From assembly GCF_026898115.1 (NCBI RefSeq), contig NZ_CP114036.1, positions 1,240,001-1,304,000 of the forward strand: a stretch of DNA of 64,000 nucleotides, given 5' to 3'. The notes beneath the pieces were generated by a model. That model was not told the DNA's origin and searched no databases. It saw only the letters and a program-made list of their open reading frames with translations. Shown here in pieces: positions 53,406 through 61,192 of this stretch. The DNA comes from Streptomyces sp. S465 (GTDB lineage: Bacteria; Actinomycetota; Actinomycetes; Streptomycetales; Streptomycetaceae). The position numbers and the translations under genes were made by a program. Within the stretch, counting starts at the first letter, position 1, and each line of letters opens with the position of its first letter.

Positions 53406-55013
53406 TCAGTCGGCGGAGAGCTGGGTGTTCGGCACCCGCCAGGCGGCGATCACGAAGGCGATCAGCGCCACCGCGGCGCCGGCGAGGAAGACCACGCGCA
53501 TGGCGCTGACATAGCCCTCCAGGAACGGCTGCGCCACGCCCGGGTCGAGGTGGCCGAGGAAGGCCGAGTCCTCCAGGTTCACCCCGCCGTCGGCCCGTAC
53601 GACACCCTTCAGCGCGTCGGCGTTCGCCGGTTCCTCGGCGAGCCTGCGGAACGACGCGTCCTGACGGGCGGCGGCCCAGTGCTCGCTGATCCGGGAACCG
53701 GCCAGGGAGAAGAGGATGGACAGGAAGGCGGCGGCGCCCACCGTGCCGCCGTTGGAGCGGAAGAAGTTCACCGACGCGGTGGCCGCCCCCATGTCCCGGC
53801 CGGGCACCTCGGACTGGGCCAGTGTGGTGATCGTCTGCATCGCCGCGCCGAGGCCCGCTCCCATGAACAGCATGCCGATGGAGACGTACCACAGCGGGCT
53901 GTCGTCCCGCAGCGTGGCGAAGACCAGCATGGCGACGGTGAGCGAGCCGACGCCCGCCACCAGATGGACCTTGAACCGGCCGGTCCGGGACATCAGCCGG
54001 CCCACCACCAGGGTCACCGTCACGTTCGCCGCCATGGTGGGCAGCGTGGCCAGGCCCGCCCCCATCGGGCTCATCCCCTTGGCCAGTTGGAGATAGAGCG
54101 GGAGCGTGGTCATGGCGCCGAACATGGCGATGCCCACGGTGAAGTGCAGCACGGTGCCCAGCCGGAACGCGCGGATGCGGAACAGCCGGACCGGTAGCAG
54201 CGCGGCGTCTCCCATCCGCCGCTCCAGCAGGACGAAGGAGACCAGGCCGGCCAGCCCGATCGCGTACATCGTCAGCGCCCGCGGCGAGCCCCAGCCCCAG
54301 CCGCGCCCCTGTTCGGCGACGAGGAGCAGCGGCACGATCCCGACCGCGAGGGTCAGCGCCCCGCCGTAGTCCAGGCGGTGGCGTACGGGGCGGTGGGGTA
54401 CGTGCAGCACACGCAGGATCACCACGATGGCGAGGATCGCCAGCGGCACGTTGACCAGGAAGATCCAGCGCCATCCGTCGATGCCCAGCAGGCTGGCGCG
54501 CTCGGCGAACACCCCGCCCACCAGGGGGCCGACCACGCTGGAACTGGCGAACACCGCCGTGATGTAGCCCTGGTAGCGGCCGCGCTCCCGGGGCGAGGTG
54601 ATGTCGGCGATGATCGTCATGGCGAGGGACATCAGCCCGCCACCGCCGAGGCCCTGGACCGCCCGGAAGGCCGCGAGCTGGTGGATGGAGGTGGCGAACC
54701 CGCACAGCAGCGATCCGAAGGTGAACAGCACAATCGCGCTCAGATAGACCGGCCGGCGGCCGTAGATGTCGGACAGCTTCCCGTACAGCGGGGTGACGAT
54801 GGTGGCGGTGACGAGGTAGGCGGTGGTCACCCACGCCTGGGCGGTGAGGCCGTGCAGATCGTCGGCGATGGTGCGCAGCGCCGAGGAGACCACGGTCTGG
54901 TCGAGCGCGGCGAGGAACATGCCGAGCACCAGCCCGGACAGCACGGTGACGACCTGACGGTGTGTCAGCCGGGCCGGGGCCTCGGGCTCGGTGGTGGTGG
55001 ATGAGGACGACAT
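53406..55013 (-). CDS. DHA2-family MFS efflux pump (14 helices)
   Basis: 535 residues. Typical EmrB/QacA features: helix 1 with GLVLGMFLAALDQTVVSSAL, motif A TPLYGKLSDIYGRRPVYLSA, motif C-like VFASSSVVGPLVGGVFAERA, and 14 hydrophobic segments. Exports drugs or metabolites with proton exchange. It is the third gene of the UGDH-glycosyltransferase-pump set, 122 bases after the glycosyltransferase, with GTACG repeats just upstream that could give it its own promoter. ATG 55013. Confidence 0.92.
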   Translation of the reverse strand: MSSSSTTTEPEAPARLTHRQVVTVLSGLVLGMFLAALDQTVVSSALRTIADDLHGLTAQAWVTTAYLVTATIVTPLYGKLSDIYGRRPVYLSAIVLFTFGSLLCGFATSIHQLAAFRAVQGLGGGGLMSLAMTIIADITSPRERGRYQGYITAVFASSSVVGPLVGGVFAERASLLGIDGWRWIFLVNVPLAILAIVVILRVLHVPHRPVRHRLDYGGALTLAVGIVPLLLVAEQGRGWGWGSPRALTMYAIGLAGLVSFVLLERRMGDAALLPVRLFRIRAFRLGTVLHFTVGIAMFGAMTTLPLYLQLAKGMSPMGAGLATLPTMAANVTVTLVVGRLMSRTGRFKVHLVAGVGSLTVAMLVFATLRDDSPLWYVSIGMLFMGAGLGAAMQTITTLAQSEVPGRDMGAATASVNFFRSNGGTVGAAAFLSILFSLAGSRISEHWAAARQDASFRRLAEEPANADALKGVVRADGGVNLEDSAFLGHLDPGVAQPFLEGYVSAMRVVFLAGAAVALIAFVIAAWRVPNTQLSAD

Positions 55014-55037
55014 ACGTACTACCTGCGTACCTTCTCT

Positions 55038-55089
55038 GCCGCGCGTGGGAAGCGGGGGAAACGCCGCGCGTGGGGGGAGCGGGGGAAAC
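55038..55089. repeat. Tandem near-identical repeat
   Basis: Two adjacent copies of a 25-27 bp unit (GCCGCGCGTGGG... AGCGGGGGAAAC), the second with two extra G. They fill the gap between the glycosyltransferase stop and the MFS start. Likely slippage duplication; a regulatory role cannot be excluded. Confidence 0.7.
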
Positions 55090-55135
55090 CGGGACCGGAG
55101 CCCGGACGCGGGGTCCGGGCTCCGGCGGCGGGGTG

Positions 55136-56371
55136 TTATCCGGCGATCTTCTCCAGGTCGGGGACCGCGCTCTCGATCTCCGGCAGCGCCAGCATCTCCA
55201 GCCGCGCCCGGCGGGCCGTGGCCCGGATGCCGTCGTCGGCCAGCACCTCACGGCAGACGGCGGCGATGCCGTCCGGTGTGGTGTCGGTGATGTGCCGGCC
55301 GAGGCCGAGCTCCTGGACCCGCCGTGCGTTGCCGGGCTGGTCGCCGAACTGGGGCAGCACCGCCAGCGGGGTCGCGGTGCGCATCGCTTCGCGGATGCTG
55401 TTGAAGCCGCCGTGGGTGAGGAACAGGTCCACGGACTCCAGCAGCAGGGGCTGCGGCAGCCGGTCGGTGATGTGCACGTGCGCGGGCACCCCGTCGGTGT
55501 CCACGGGGATGCCGGAGGTGGAGAGGACGACGGTGCACCCCTCCAGTTGGGATATGCCCTGGACCATGGCGCGCAGCGTGTCCACCGGGTCCGGCATCGG
55601 CATGACCGACGCGGAGGCGTCCGCCTCGCGTGCCTGGTCGCGGATCATGGGCATCGCGGTGCCGATGGCGGCGAACACCAGCGGGCGGTCGGTGGGCAGT
55701 TCGGCGACCCAGCGCGGCAGCACGGCACCGCGGTCCACGTCCACCGTCTGCCGGTAGGCCCAGGACGCCGGCAGGTGCTGGGAGAAGGAGAAGGCCGGCG
55801 GTACGTAGTCGATGCGTCCGTGCGGGACGAGTGACGCCGGGTCGTCCGAGGTGGCCAGTCCGTGCCGGTCCCGCAGGACGTTGAGACCCGGCAACAGCAC
55901 CGCCGGATCATAGGTGTTGGCGCTCCCGGACGGGGTGGACAGCTGGGGTATGCCGAGGGTTTCGGCGACGAGACAGGAGCCGAGGTCCATGCCGTCGCGG
56001 AGAATGAGGTCGGGGCGGAAGTCGCGGGCCTGCGGGAGCACGGCGTCCAGCAGCGTCGAGGCCATCTGGCCGGACAGGACCTTGGTGATGACGCGCACCT
56101 GGAACGCCTGCCGCTCCTGGGCCTCCATCCGGTCCAGGTCCGGCGGACCGTCGGGGCCGGCCTCCTCGGCCAGCGCGGAGCCGAGGAAGGACCCCGGGTT
56201 GAGGTCGTCGAAGCCCGCGGTCACCCGCACATCGTCGCGTTCGAAGACGGGGGCGAGGGTGGGGGTGGTGACCACCAGCACCTCGTGGCCGGCCGCCGCG
56301 AGGGCTCGGGCCAGGGGGAGTTGGGCGCGGCCGTGGGAAGGGCTGCCGAGCGTGGTGAACAGAACCCGCAA
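55136..56371 (-). CDS. GT1-family glycosyltransferase (macrolide/UGT type)
   Basis: 411 residues, GT-B fold. N-terminal acceptor domain: LFTTLGSPSHGRAQLPLARA, PDLILRDGMDLGSCLVAETL. C-terminal donor domain: VDLFLTHGGFNSIREAMRTA, TPLAVLPQFGDQPGNARRVQ, with the UGT-like HGG and DQ sugar-binding pairs. Relatives glycosylate macrolides, polyketides or phenolics with UDP-sugars, often for resistance. Starts with TTG 56371, supported by AAAGG eight bases upstream. It follows UDP-glucose dehydrogenase by 65 bases, so UDP-glucuronic acid is a candidate donor. Acceptor unknown. Confidence 0.9.
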   Translation of the reverse strand: MRVLFTTLGSPSHGRAQLPLARALAAAGHEVLVVTTPTLAPVFERDDVRVTAGFDDLNPGSFLGSALAEEAGPDGPPDLDRMEAQERQAFQVRVITKVLSGQMASTLLDAVLPQARDFRPDLILRDGMDLGSCLVAETLGIPQLSTPSGSANTYDPAVLLPGLNVLRDRHGLATSDDPASLVPHGRIDYVPPAFSFSQHLPASWAYRQTVDVDRGAVLPRWVAELPTDRPLVFAAIGTAMPMIRDQAREADASASVMPMPDPVDTLRAMVQGISQLEGCTVVLSTSGIPVDTDGVPAHVHITDRLPQPLLLESVDLFLTHGGFNSIREAMRTATPLAVLPQFGDQPGNARRVQELGLGRHITDTTPDGIAAVCREVLADDGIRATARRARLEMLALPEIESAVPDLEKIAG

Positions 56372-56436
56372 CGCAGGGGCCTTTCTGTGGGAAGGGTCTC
56401 GGGTCGAGAGGATGGAGCGGGAATTCTCGAAAGTGG

Positions 56437-57762
56437 TCAGCGCGCCATCGCGGGCGTGCGGCCGATGCCCTCACAGGTCAGTCCGGCGCGGCGCAGCTCG
56501 TCCGGGTCCAGCAGGTTGCGGAAGTCGTAGACGACCGGGGTCTCCAGCAGCCCGGCGAGGTGCTCCCAGTCGAGGTCGCGGAATTCCGGCCACTCGGTGA
56601 GGACCAGGCAGGCGCGCGCTCCCCGCAGGGCTTCCTCGGGAGTGTCCGCGATCGTGAGCAGATCGCTGAGATCGGGGCGGGTCTCGCTGAGCGCGGGGTC
56701 GTAGGCGTGGAGCTCGGCGCCGCGCTCCTTGAGCAGCCGGGCGATGGCCAGGGCCGGTGAGTCGCGCAGATCGGAGGTGCCCGCCTTGAAGGCCAGGCCC
56801 AGCACGGCCAGCCGTACGCCGTGCAGCGAACCGTCGCCCGGGGTGCACCCGGCCACCACCCGCTCCACGAGCAGCCGCTGGTGTTCGACGTTGGTCTCGA
56901 TGGTGGCGCGCAGCAGCGGGAACTCCACGCCCGACTCCTGGCAGATCGTCAGCAGGGCGTGGGTGTCCTTGGGCAGGCAGGAGCCGCCCCATCCGGGGCC
57001 CGGCTTGAGGAAGGCCGAGCCGATGCGGGGGTCGTGGCCGATACCGGCCAGCACATCGTCCACCTCGGCGCCGAAGTGCTCGCACAGGGTGGCGAGGTTG
57101 TTGGCGAAGGAGAGCTTCATGGCCAGGAAGAAGTTGGCCGCGTACTTGGCGAGTTCGGCGCCCGCGGCGTCGGTGAGCACCAGCGGGGCGTCGAGCCCGG
57201 CGTAGAGGCCGGCCACCCGCCGCGCCGCGTCCCGGTCGGCGGCGCCGACCACGATGCGGTCGGGGTTGAGGAAGTCGCGCACCGCGTAACCCTCCCGGAG
57301 GAACTCCGGGTTGCTCACCACGGTCACGTCGGGGCGGTCGAGCAGGGCCGCGACGCGCTCGGCGGTGCCGACGGGCACGGTGGACTTGTTCACCACCACG
57401 CTGCCGTGCGGCAGATCCGTGCGGATCTCGTCCGCCACGGCCTCGACGGCGGCCAGGTCGGCGGCGCCGCCGACGCCCATCGGAGTCGGCAGGCACAGGA
57501 ACACCACGTCGGCGTCGGCGACCGCGGCCCGGGTGTCCTGGACGAACTCCAGCCGCCCGGAGTCCAGTCCCTCCCGGACCAGTTCGGGCAGGCGGGGTTC
57601 GAGGATGTCGACCTGTCCGCGGCTCAGCCGTTCGACCTTGTTGCGGTCGGTGTCCGCGCACACCACTCGATGGCCGAGAGAGGCCAGGCAGGCGCCGGTG
57701 GTCAGTCCGACGTAGCCGGTGCCCACCACGGCGACGCGTCGTATCTGCAAGGGGATCACCAC
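56437..57762 (-). CDS. ugd: UDP-glucose 6-dehydrogenase
   Basis: 441 residues. NAD-binding RRVAVVGTGYVGLTTGACLA at the start, VFLCLPTPMGVGGAADLAAV, VVVNKSTVPVGTAERVAALL, the active-site Cys in PGPGWGGSCLPKDTHALLTI, and RLAVLGLAFKAGTSDLRDSP in the C-terminal domain. Oxidises UDP-glucose twice to UDP-glucuronate with NAD+. Two GTGs (57762, 57759) and a TTG (57750) compete as start; the ribosome site is weak. First gene of the conjugation set, divergent from the TetR gene. Confidence 0.93.
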   Translation of the reverse strand: MVIPLQIRRVAVVGTGYVGLTTGACLASLGHRVVCADTDRNKVERLSRGQVDILEPRLPELVREGLDSGRLEFVQDTRAAVADADVVFLCLPTPMGVGGAADLAAVEAVADEIRTDLPHGSVVVNKSTVPVGTAERVAALLDRPDVTVVSNPEFLREGYAVRDFLNPDRIVVGAADRDAARRVAGLYAGLDAPLVLTDAAGAELAKYAANFFLAMKLSFANNLATLCEHFGAEVDDVLAGIGHDPRIGSAFLKPGPGWGGSCLPKDTHALLTICQESGVEFPLLRATIETNVEHQRLLVERVVAGCTPGDGSLHGVRLAVLGLAFKAGTSDLRDSPALAIARLLKERGAELHAYDPALSETRPDLSDLLTIADTPEEALRGARACLVLTEWPEFRDLDWEHLAGLLETPVVYDFRNLLDPDELRRAGLTCEGIGRTPAMAR

Positions 57763-57799
57763 TTCTGCTGGGGGGGTTCAGCGGGTAGCCAAAGTCACC

Positions 57800-57823
57800 A
57801 CGCGTTGACAAAACATAACGCGT
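57800..57823. promoter_or_regulatory. 24-bp TetR-type operator
   Basis: Perfect inverted repeat ACGCGTT-N10-AACGCGT in the 166-bp region between the divergent ugd and TetR genes, overlapping a TTGACA that could be a -35 box on the plus strand. Length and symmetry fit a TetR dimer site controlling both directions. Confidence 0.65.
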
Positions 57824-57928
57824 CGGCCCTGATCTTGGTCAACATGTGATGACAACAAGGGATGACTTCTGGACATGCGCCACTGAACCGGCAGCATGGA
57901 GGGACGGTCCAGGCGGAGGTTACGACAG

Positions 57929-58573
57929 GTGAACAGAGCAGATGACACGCGACGAGGCGATGCCCTCCCCCCGCGTCCCCGCAAGCACGACGCGGCGGGC
58001 ACGCGCACCGCGCTGCTGAGCGCCGCGGCGCTGCGGTTCGCGCGGTACGGCTACGACGGCTGCGGCGTGCGCGACATCGCCAAGGACGCCGGAGTGGACG
58101 CCGCCCTGGTCTACCGCTATTTCGGCTCAAAAAAGGGGCTGTTCGACACCGTGTCGGGAAACACCGCCAATGTGTTCGAACCACTGCGCCATCTGCCGCT
58201 GGACGAGGTGTCGGGGTGGATCTGCGAGCTCGTCTCCAAGGCCCCCACGGAGGAGCAGGCCCCGCATCCGCTGCTGACCAAGCTGCGCTCCTCCAACCGG
58301 GAGGAGAGCCTGGGGCGGCTCCGCGAGGACATCGCCGAGGTGTTCTCGGAGCGGTTCGCCCGGCGTCTGGGGGGCGAGGACGCCGAGGTGCGGGCGGAGT
58401 TGCTGGGGGCGTGGATGATGGGCATCACCCTCATGCGCCTGTCCATCCGCTCACCGGCGCTGTCCGCCGCGTCGCACGACACACTGTTGCGTTACCTCCA
58501 GGCGGGTCTTGGCCCGCTGCTGCACACGTGCTGCCCCGAGGCCAGCGACGAGGGTGGCGGCGAGGGCCGCTGA
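57929..58573 (+). CDS. TetR-family regulator
   Basis: 214 residues. TetR helix-turn-helix about 25-70: LLSAAALRFARYGYDGCGVR, DIAKDAGVDAALVYRYFGSK, KGLFD. The C-terminal domain (about 80-200) resembles the TetR_C_17 group, with PLLTKLRSSNREESLGRLRE. Probably represses the ugd-glycosyltransferase-pump genes until an inducer binds. GTG 57929 is chosen for GGAGG ten bases upstream; ATG 57896 has none. Convergent with the amidase gene. Confidence 0.88.
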   Translation: MNRADDTRRGDALPPRPRKHDAAGTRTALLSAAALRFARYGYDGCGVRDIAKDAGVDAALVYRYFGSKKGLFDTVSGNTANVFEPLRHLPLDEVSGWICELVSKAPTEEQAPHPLLTKLRSSNREESLGRLREDIAEVFSERFARRLGGEDAEVRAELLGAWMMGITLMRLSIRSPALSAASHDTLLRYLQAGLGPLLHTCCPEASDEGGGEGR

Positions 58574-58622
58574 CCCTCTCCCCGTTCCGGCCCCGGGGCA
58601 GCGGACGCCGGCGTGGCGGCGG

Positions 58623-59495
58623 CTACACGTTGGGCACGCGCAGCTTGTCCCAGCTGGTCCTGCCGGGAACGCCGTCCGCGTCGTCGCCGGAGTAGCCCAG
58701 TTTGCGCTGCCAGGCCGCGTAGGACGTGCGGTCCGCCTCGGTCCACTCGGGGCCCGGCCCCTCCTCGTAGCGTCCGCAGCCCTCGGCCACCAGCCGCTTG
58801 CCCATGGCCGTGATGATCTTGCTTTCGCGGCCGGTACGGAAGAAGTCGGCGCCCGGGAACGGCTCGTAGCCGGCCGGTGGTTGGGGAGCGGGGCCGTCCG
58901 GCTTGGCGCCGAGCCGCTTGGCGATGCGGCCGCGCATGGTGTCCATCGAGAAGCCACGCGGGTCCACCTTGCCCGGCTGCCACTCCAGATGACCGATCAC
59001 CGAGCGCTCGGTCCAGCCGTGGGCACGGCAGATGGCCGCGGACACCTTCTCGATCGCCAGCTTCTGCGCCTCCGGCCAGGGGTCCTCGCCATCGCCGAGG
59101 TTGACGCACTCGAAGCCGTAGAAGTGACGGTTGCCGTCGGTGTCGGCCTCGTTGTCACGGGGCAGCGCGGACTCGTTGACGACGGCTTTGAGCACATCGC
59201 CGTCGCCGAGCCCCGCGTGGTTGGCGCGGCCGTTGCCGACCAGGTGGACCGCGCCGGACTTGTCGATGACGCCGTGGCACAGCGGCCCCGGCAGCGAGGA
59301 GTGTCCCTCGTAGCACAGCTCCACGGAGGAGGCCGTGCCCTGGGTGACGGTGTGATGGATCATCACCCCGTTGACCGGGCCCCAGGGGCCCTTGGCGTTG
59401 CGGTGGTGAGTGCGCCAGTCGCGGTACTCGTGGACGTCCAGTCCCTCGTCGCGCAGCGCCTTGAGCAGACGGTCGGCGGTGAGCGGTGTGGCCAT
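58623..59495 (-). CDS. N-acetylmuramoyl-L-alanine amidase
   Basis: 290 residues. Amidase_2 domain about 25-195: NGVMIHHTVTQGTASSVELC, GPLCHGVIDKSGAVHLVGNG, RHFYGFECVNLGDGEDPWPE and VIGHLEWQPGKVDPRGFSMD, providing zinc His ligands. A C-terminal peptidoglycan-binding-like segment (about 225-290) follows a Pro linker. Cleaves the amide between MurNAc and the stem peptide. No signal peptide, as in phage endolysins, and it is co-directional with the tail-like genes, so release or penetration is plausible. ATG 59495. Confidence 0.9.
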   Translation of the reverse strand: MATPLTADRLLKALRDEGLDVHEYRDWRTHHRNAKGPWGPVNGVMIHHTVTQGTASSVELCYEGHSSLPGPLCHGVIDKSGAVHLVGNGRANHAGLGDGDVLKAVVNESALPRDNEADTDGNRHFYGFECVNLGDGEDPWPEAQKLAIEKVSAAICRAHGWTERSVIGHLEWQPGKVDPRGFSMDTMRGRIAKRLGAKPDGPAPQPPAGYEPFPGADFFRTGRESKIITAMGKRLVAEGCGRYEEGPGPEWTEADRTSYAAWQRKLGYSGDDADGVPGRTSWDKLRVPNV

Positions 59496-59574
59496 GGTGA
59501 TGTGCTCCTTATGGGTGGGGCATGGTGATGTACGGATGCGCGGGGCGGGGGGCTCGACCGGTCCCGCACCGGGC

Positions 59575-61107
59575 CTACGCCTCCTCGGCCCTGGCCTCGG
59601 CCTCCGCTTCGGCCTCCGCTTCGGCCTCCGCCGCGAGCGCCGCCGCGTCCGCCGCCGGGGCGGGCGTGGCCAGCGGCCCGAACACCATCCGCAGATCCAG
59701 CTCCGCCTGCTCGGCCGTCACCCACGCCAGTGGCGCGTAGTGCACCTCGATCCCGGCCGGGGGCTGGAGCAGCGGTGTGCGGGCCGCGTTCACCGGCCAC
59801 TCCACGGCGCCCGTGGCGGTACGCGCCGGGATCAGCCAGTGGTCCCCGGCGCGGTAGGTGCCATCGGCGGCGAAGTACACCTCGACCCCGTCCTCCAGCG
59901 GCAGCCAGCGGCCCTCCTCGACCCGCAGCGCACCGCGCTTCAGCCGCGCCGCCGCGCCCTTGCGGGGGCGCCGGGTGCCCTCCCGGTGGTCCCAGCGGCG
60001 CAGGAACGGCCGCAGCTCCGGGCGGCGCCCGACCCCCGGCTCCGGCTCACCGGACAGCCGCACCCGCCGCCCCGGCGGGTCGACCTCCTCCACCCGCAGC
60101 AGCGGCAGCGGTTCACCACGGCTGGTGGAGGCCGTGTCCGCGAACTCCACCAGGTCCCCGACGTTCAGATCCAGTTTGTCGTCGCCGCCCAGGGTCGCCA
60201 ACTCCACCCAGGTGCCGTCCAGTTCGTCGACGGGGAAGACCACCGAGCCGTTCTCCCGCGACCACTTGAAGGTCGCCTCCCGCGCCGTGCCGCCCTCGTG
60301 GATCTCCACCCGGTACAGCTGGTTCTCCGGCCCCCGGTAGCGGGCGTCCGGCCGCACCGGACAAGGGTCCTGGTCGGCGTGTTCCGGCCGCTCGGCGCGG
60401 GCCGCCAGCCGGGACGCGGGCGCCGTCGCCTTCCCCGCCCACGCCTCGAACGCCTTGCCGACCTGGTCCTTGGTCGCCCCGTCCGGATTCTCCAGCCCCA
60501 GGGCCGAGCCCTCCAGCGGCAGCACCTGCCAGACCACCTTGACCCGCGCCGCCGTGTCCGGCATGGCCGGGCCGAGGGCCACCTCGCGCAGCGCCGGGTC
60601 CTCGGCCGCGGAGACCGACCGCTCCCACACCTTGAGGCAGACCAGGAACGGCCGCTGCTCCGGCAGCCGGTCGCCCGGCCGCTCCGGGTCCCGGTAGGCG
60701 TCCGGCTGGTCCCAGTAGGTCCAGGTGGCGGGCGGCTCGTCCGGTTCGGACGCGTCCGCCTCGCCCTCCTTGCCCGGGGCCCCCTCCGGCGCCTCGTGGT
60801 CGACCGCGGCGGCGGGCCGCGGCCGGGTCGCGTCGCACAGGATGCCGTCGACGTAGTAGCGGCCGCCCTCGATGATCAGGTCGTCCAGATCGCGGCTGCC
60901 GCCCTTGAAGGTGATGTGGAAACCGGCGTCCGCGGCCGGGCCGCCGTGCCGCCCGATCAGGTCGGCGGCGAGCGTACGGGCCTGGTGGAGCTGGATGGCG
61001 GTCTGCTCGTTGGCGTCGGCGTCGAGCTGGACGCGGCCCTGCTGGGCGACGACGGCGGAGTAGTGCCGCTCGGGCCGGAAGGTGAGCCGGGACAGATCGG
61101 CGTGCAT
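59575..61107 (-). CDS. DUF6519 tail-associated protein
   Basis: 510 residues. The N-terminus ADLSRLTFRPERHYSAVVAQ followed by QGRVQLDADANEQTAIQLHQ is the DUF6519 hallmark, seen in phage-tail-like and contractile-injection loci. The middle has RVEIHEGGTAREATFKWSRE. The C-terminus is an Ala-Glu repeat tail encoded by a short tandem repeat. No signal peptide or helix. Probably a structural, perhaps baseplate- or cargo-associated, component; exact role unknown. ATG 61107. Confidence 0.72.
   Translation of the reverse strand: MHADLSRLTFRPERHYSAVVAQQGRVQLDADANEQTAIQLHQARTLAADLIGRHGGPAADAGFHITFKGGSRDLDDLIIEGGRYYVDGILCDATRPRPAAAVDHEAPEGAPGKEGEADASEPDEPPATWTYWDQPDAYRDPERPGDRLPEQRPFLVCLKVWERSVSAAEDPALREVALGPAMPDTAARVKVVWQVLPLEGSALGLENPDGATKDQVGKAFEAWAGKATAPASRLAARAERPEHADQDPCPVRPDARYRGPENQLYRVEIHEGGTAREATFKWSRENGSVVFPVDELDGTWVELATLGGDDKLDLNVGDLVEFADTASTSRGEPLPLLRVEEVDPPGRRVRLSGEPEPGVGRRPELRPFLRRWDHREGTRRPRKGAAARLKRGALRVEEGRWLPLEDGVEVYFAADGTYRAGDHWLIPARTATGAVEWPVNAARTPLLQPPAGIEVHYAPLAWVTAEQAELDLRMVFGPLATPAPAADAAALAAEAEAEAEAEAEARAEEA
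59592..59633. repeat. Short tandem repeat encoding an Ala-Glu tail
   Basis: Repeats of a 12-bp unit (TCGGCCTCCGCT-like) in the 3' end of the DUF6519 gene, translating on the minus strand to alternating Ala-Glu. Likely length-variable between strains. Confidence 0.65.
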
Positions 61108-61192
61108 GGCAGGGGTCCCCCTCGATCAGGTTCGGAAGTCTGGCGGGCGCGGGCTCAGGCGGGTGGGCCGGGTTCGGCGGTGTCAGGTCGGC

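Noticed and set aside
58623..59495. Amidase as proof of a prophage
   Set aside because: No integrase, terminase, portal or capsid gene is visible; the neighbouring genes fit a tail-like particle equally well.
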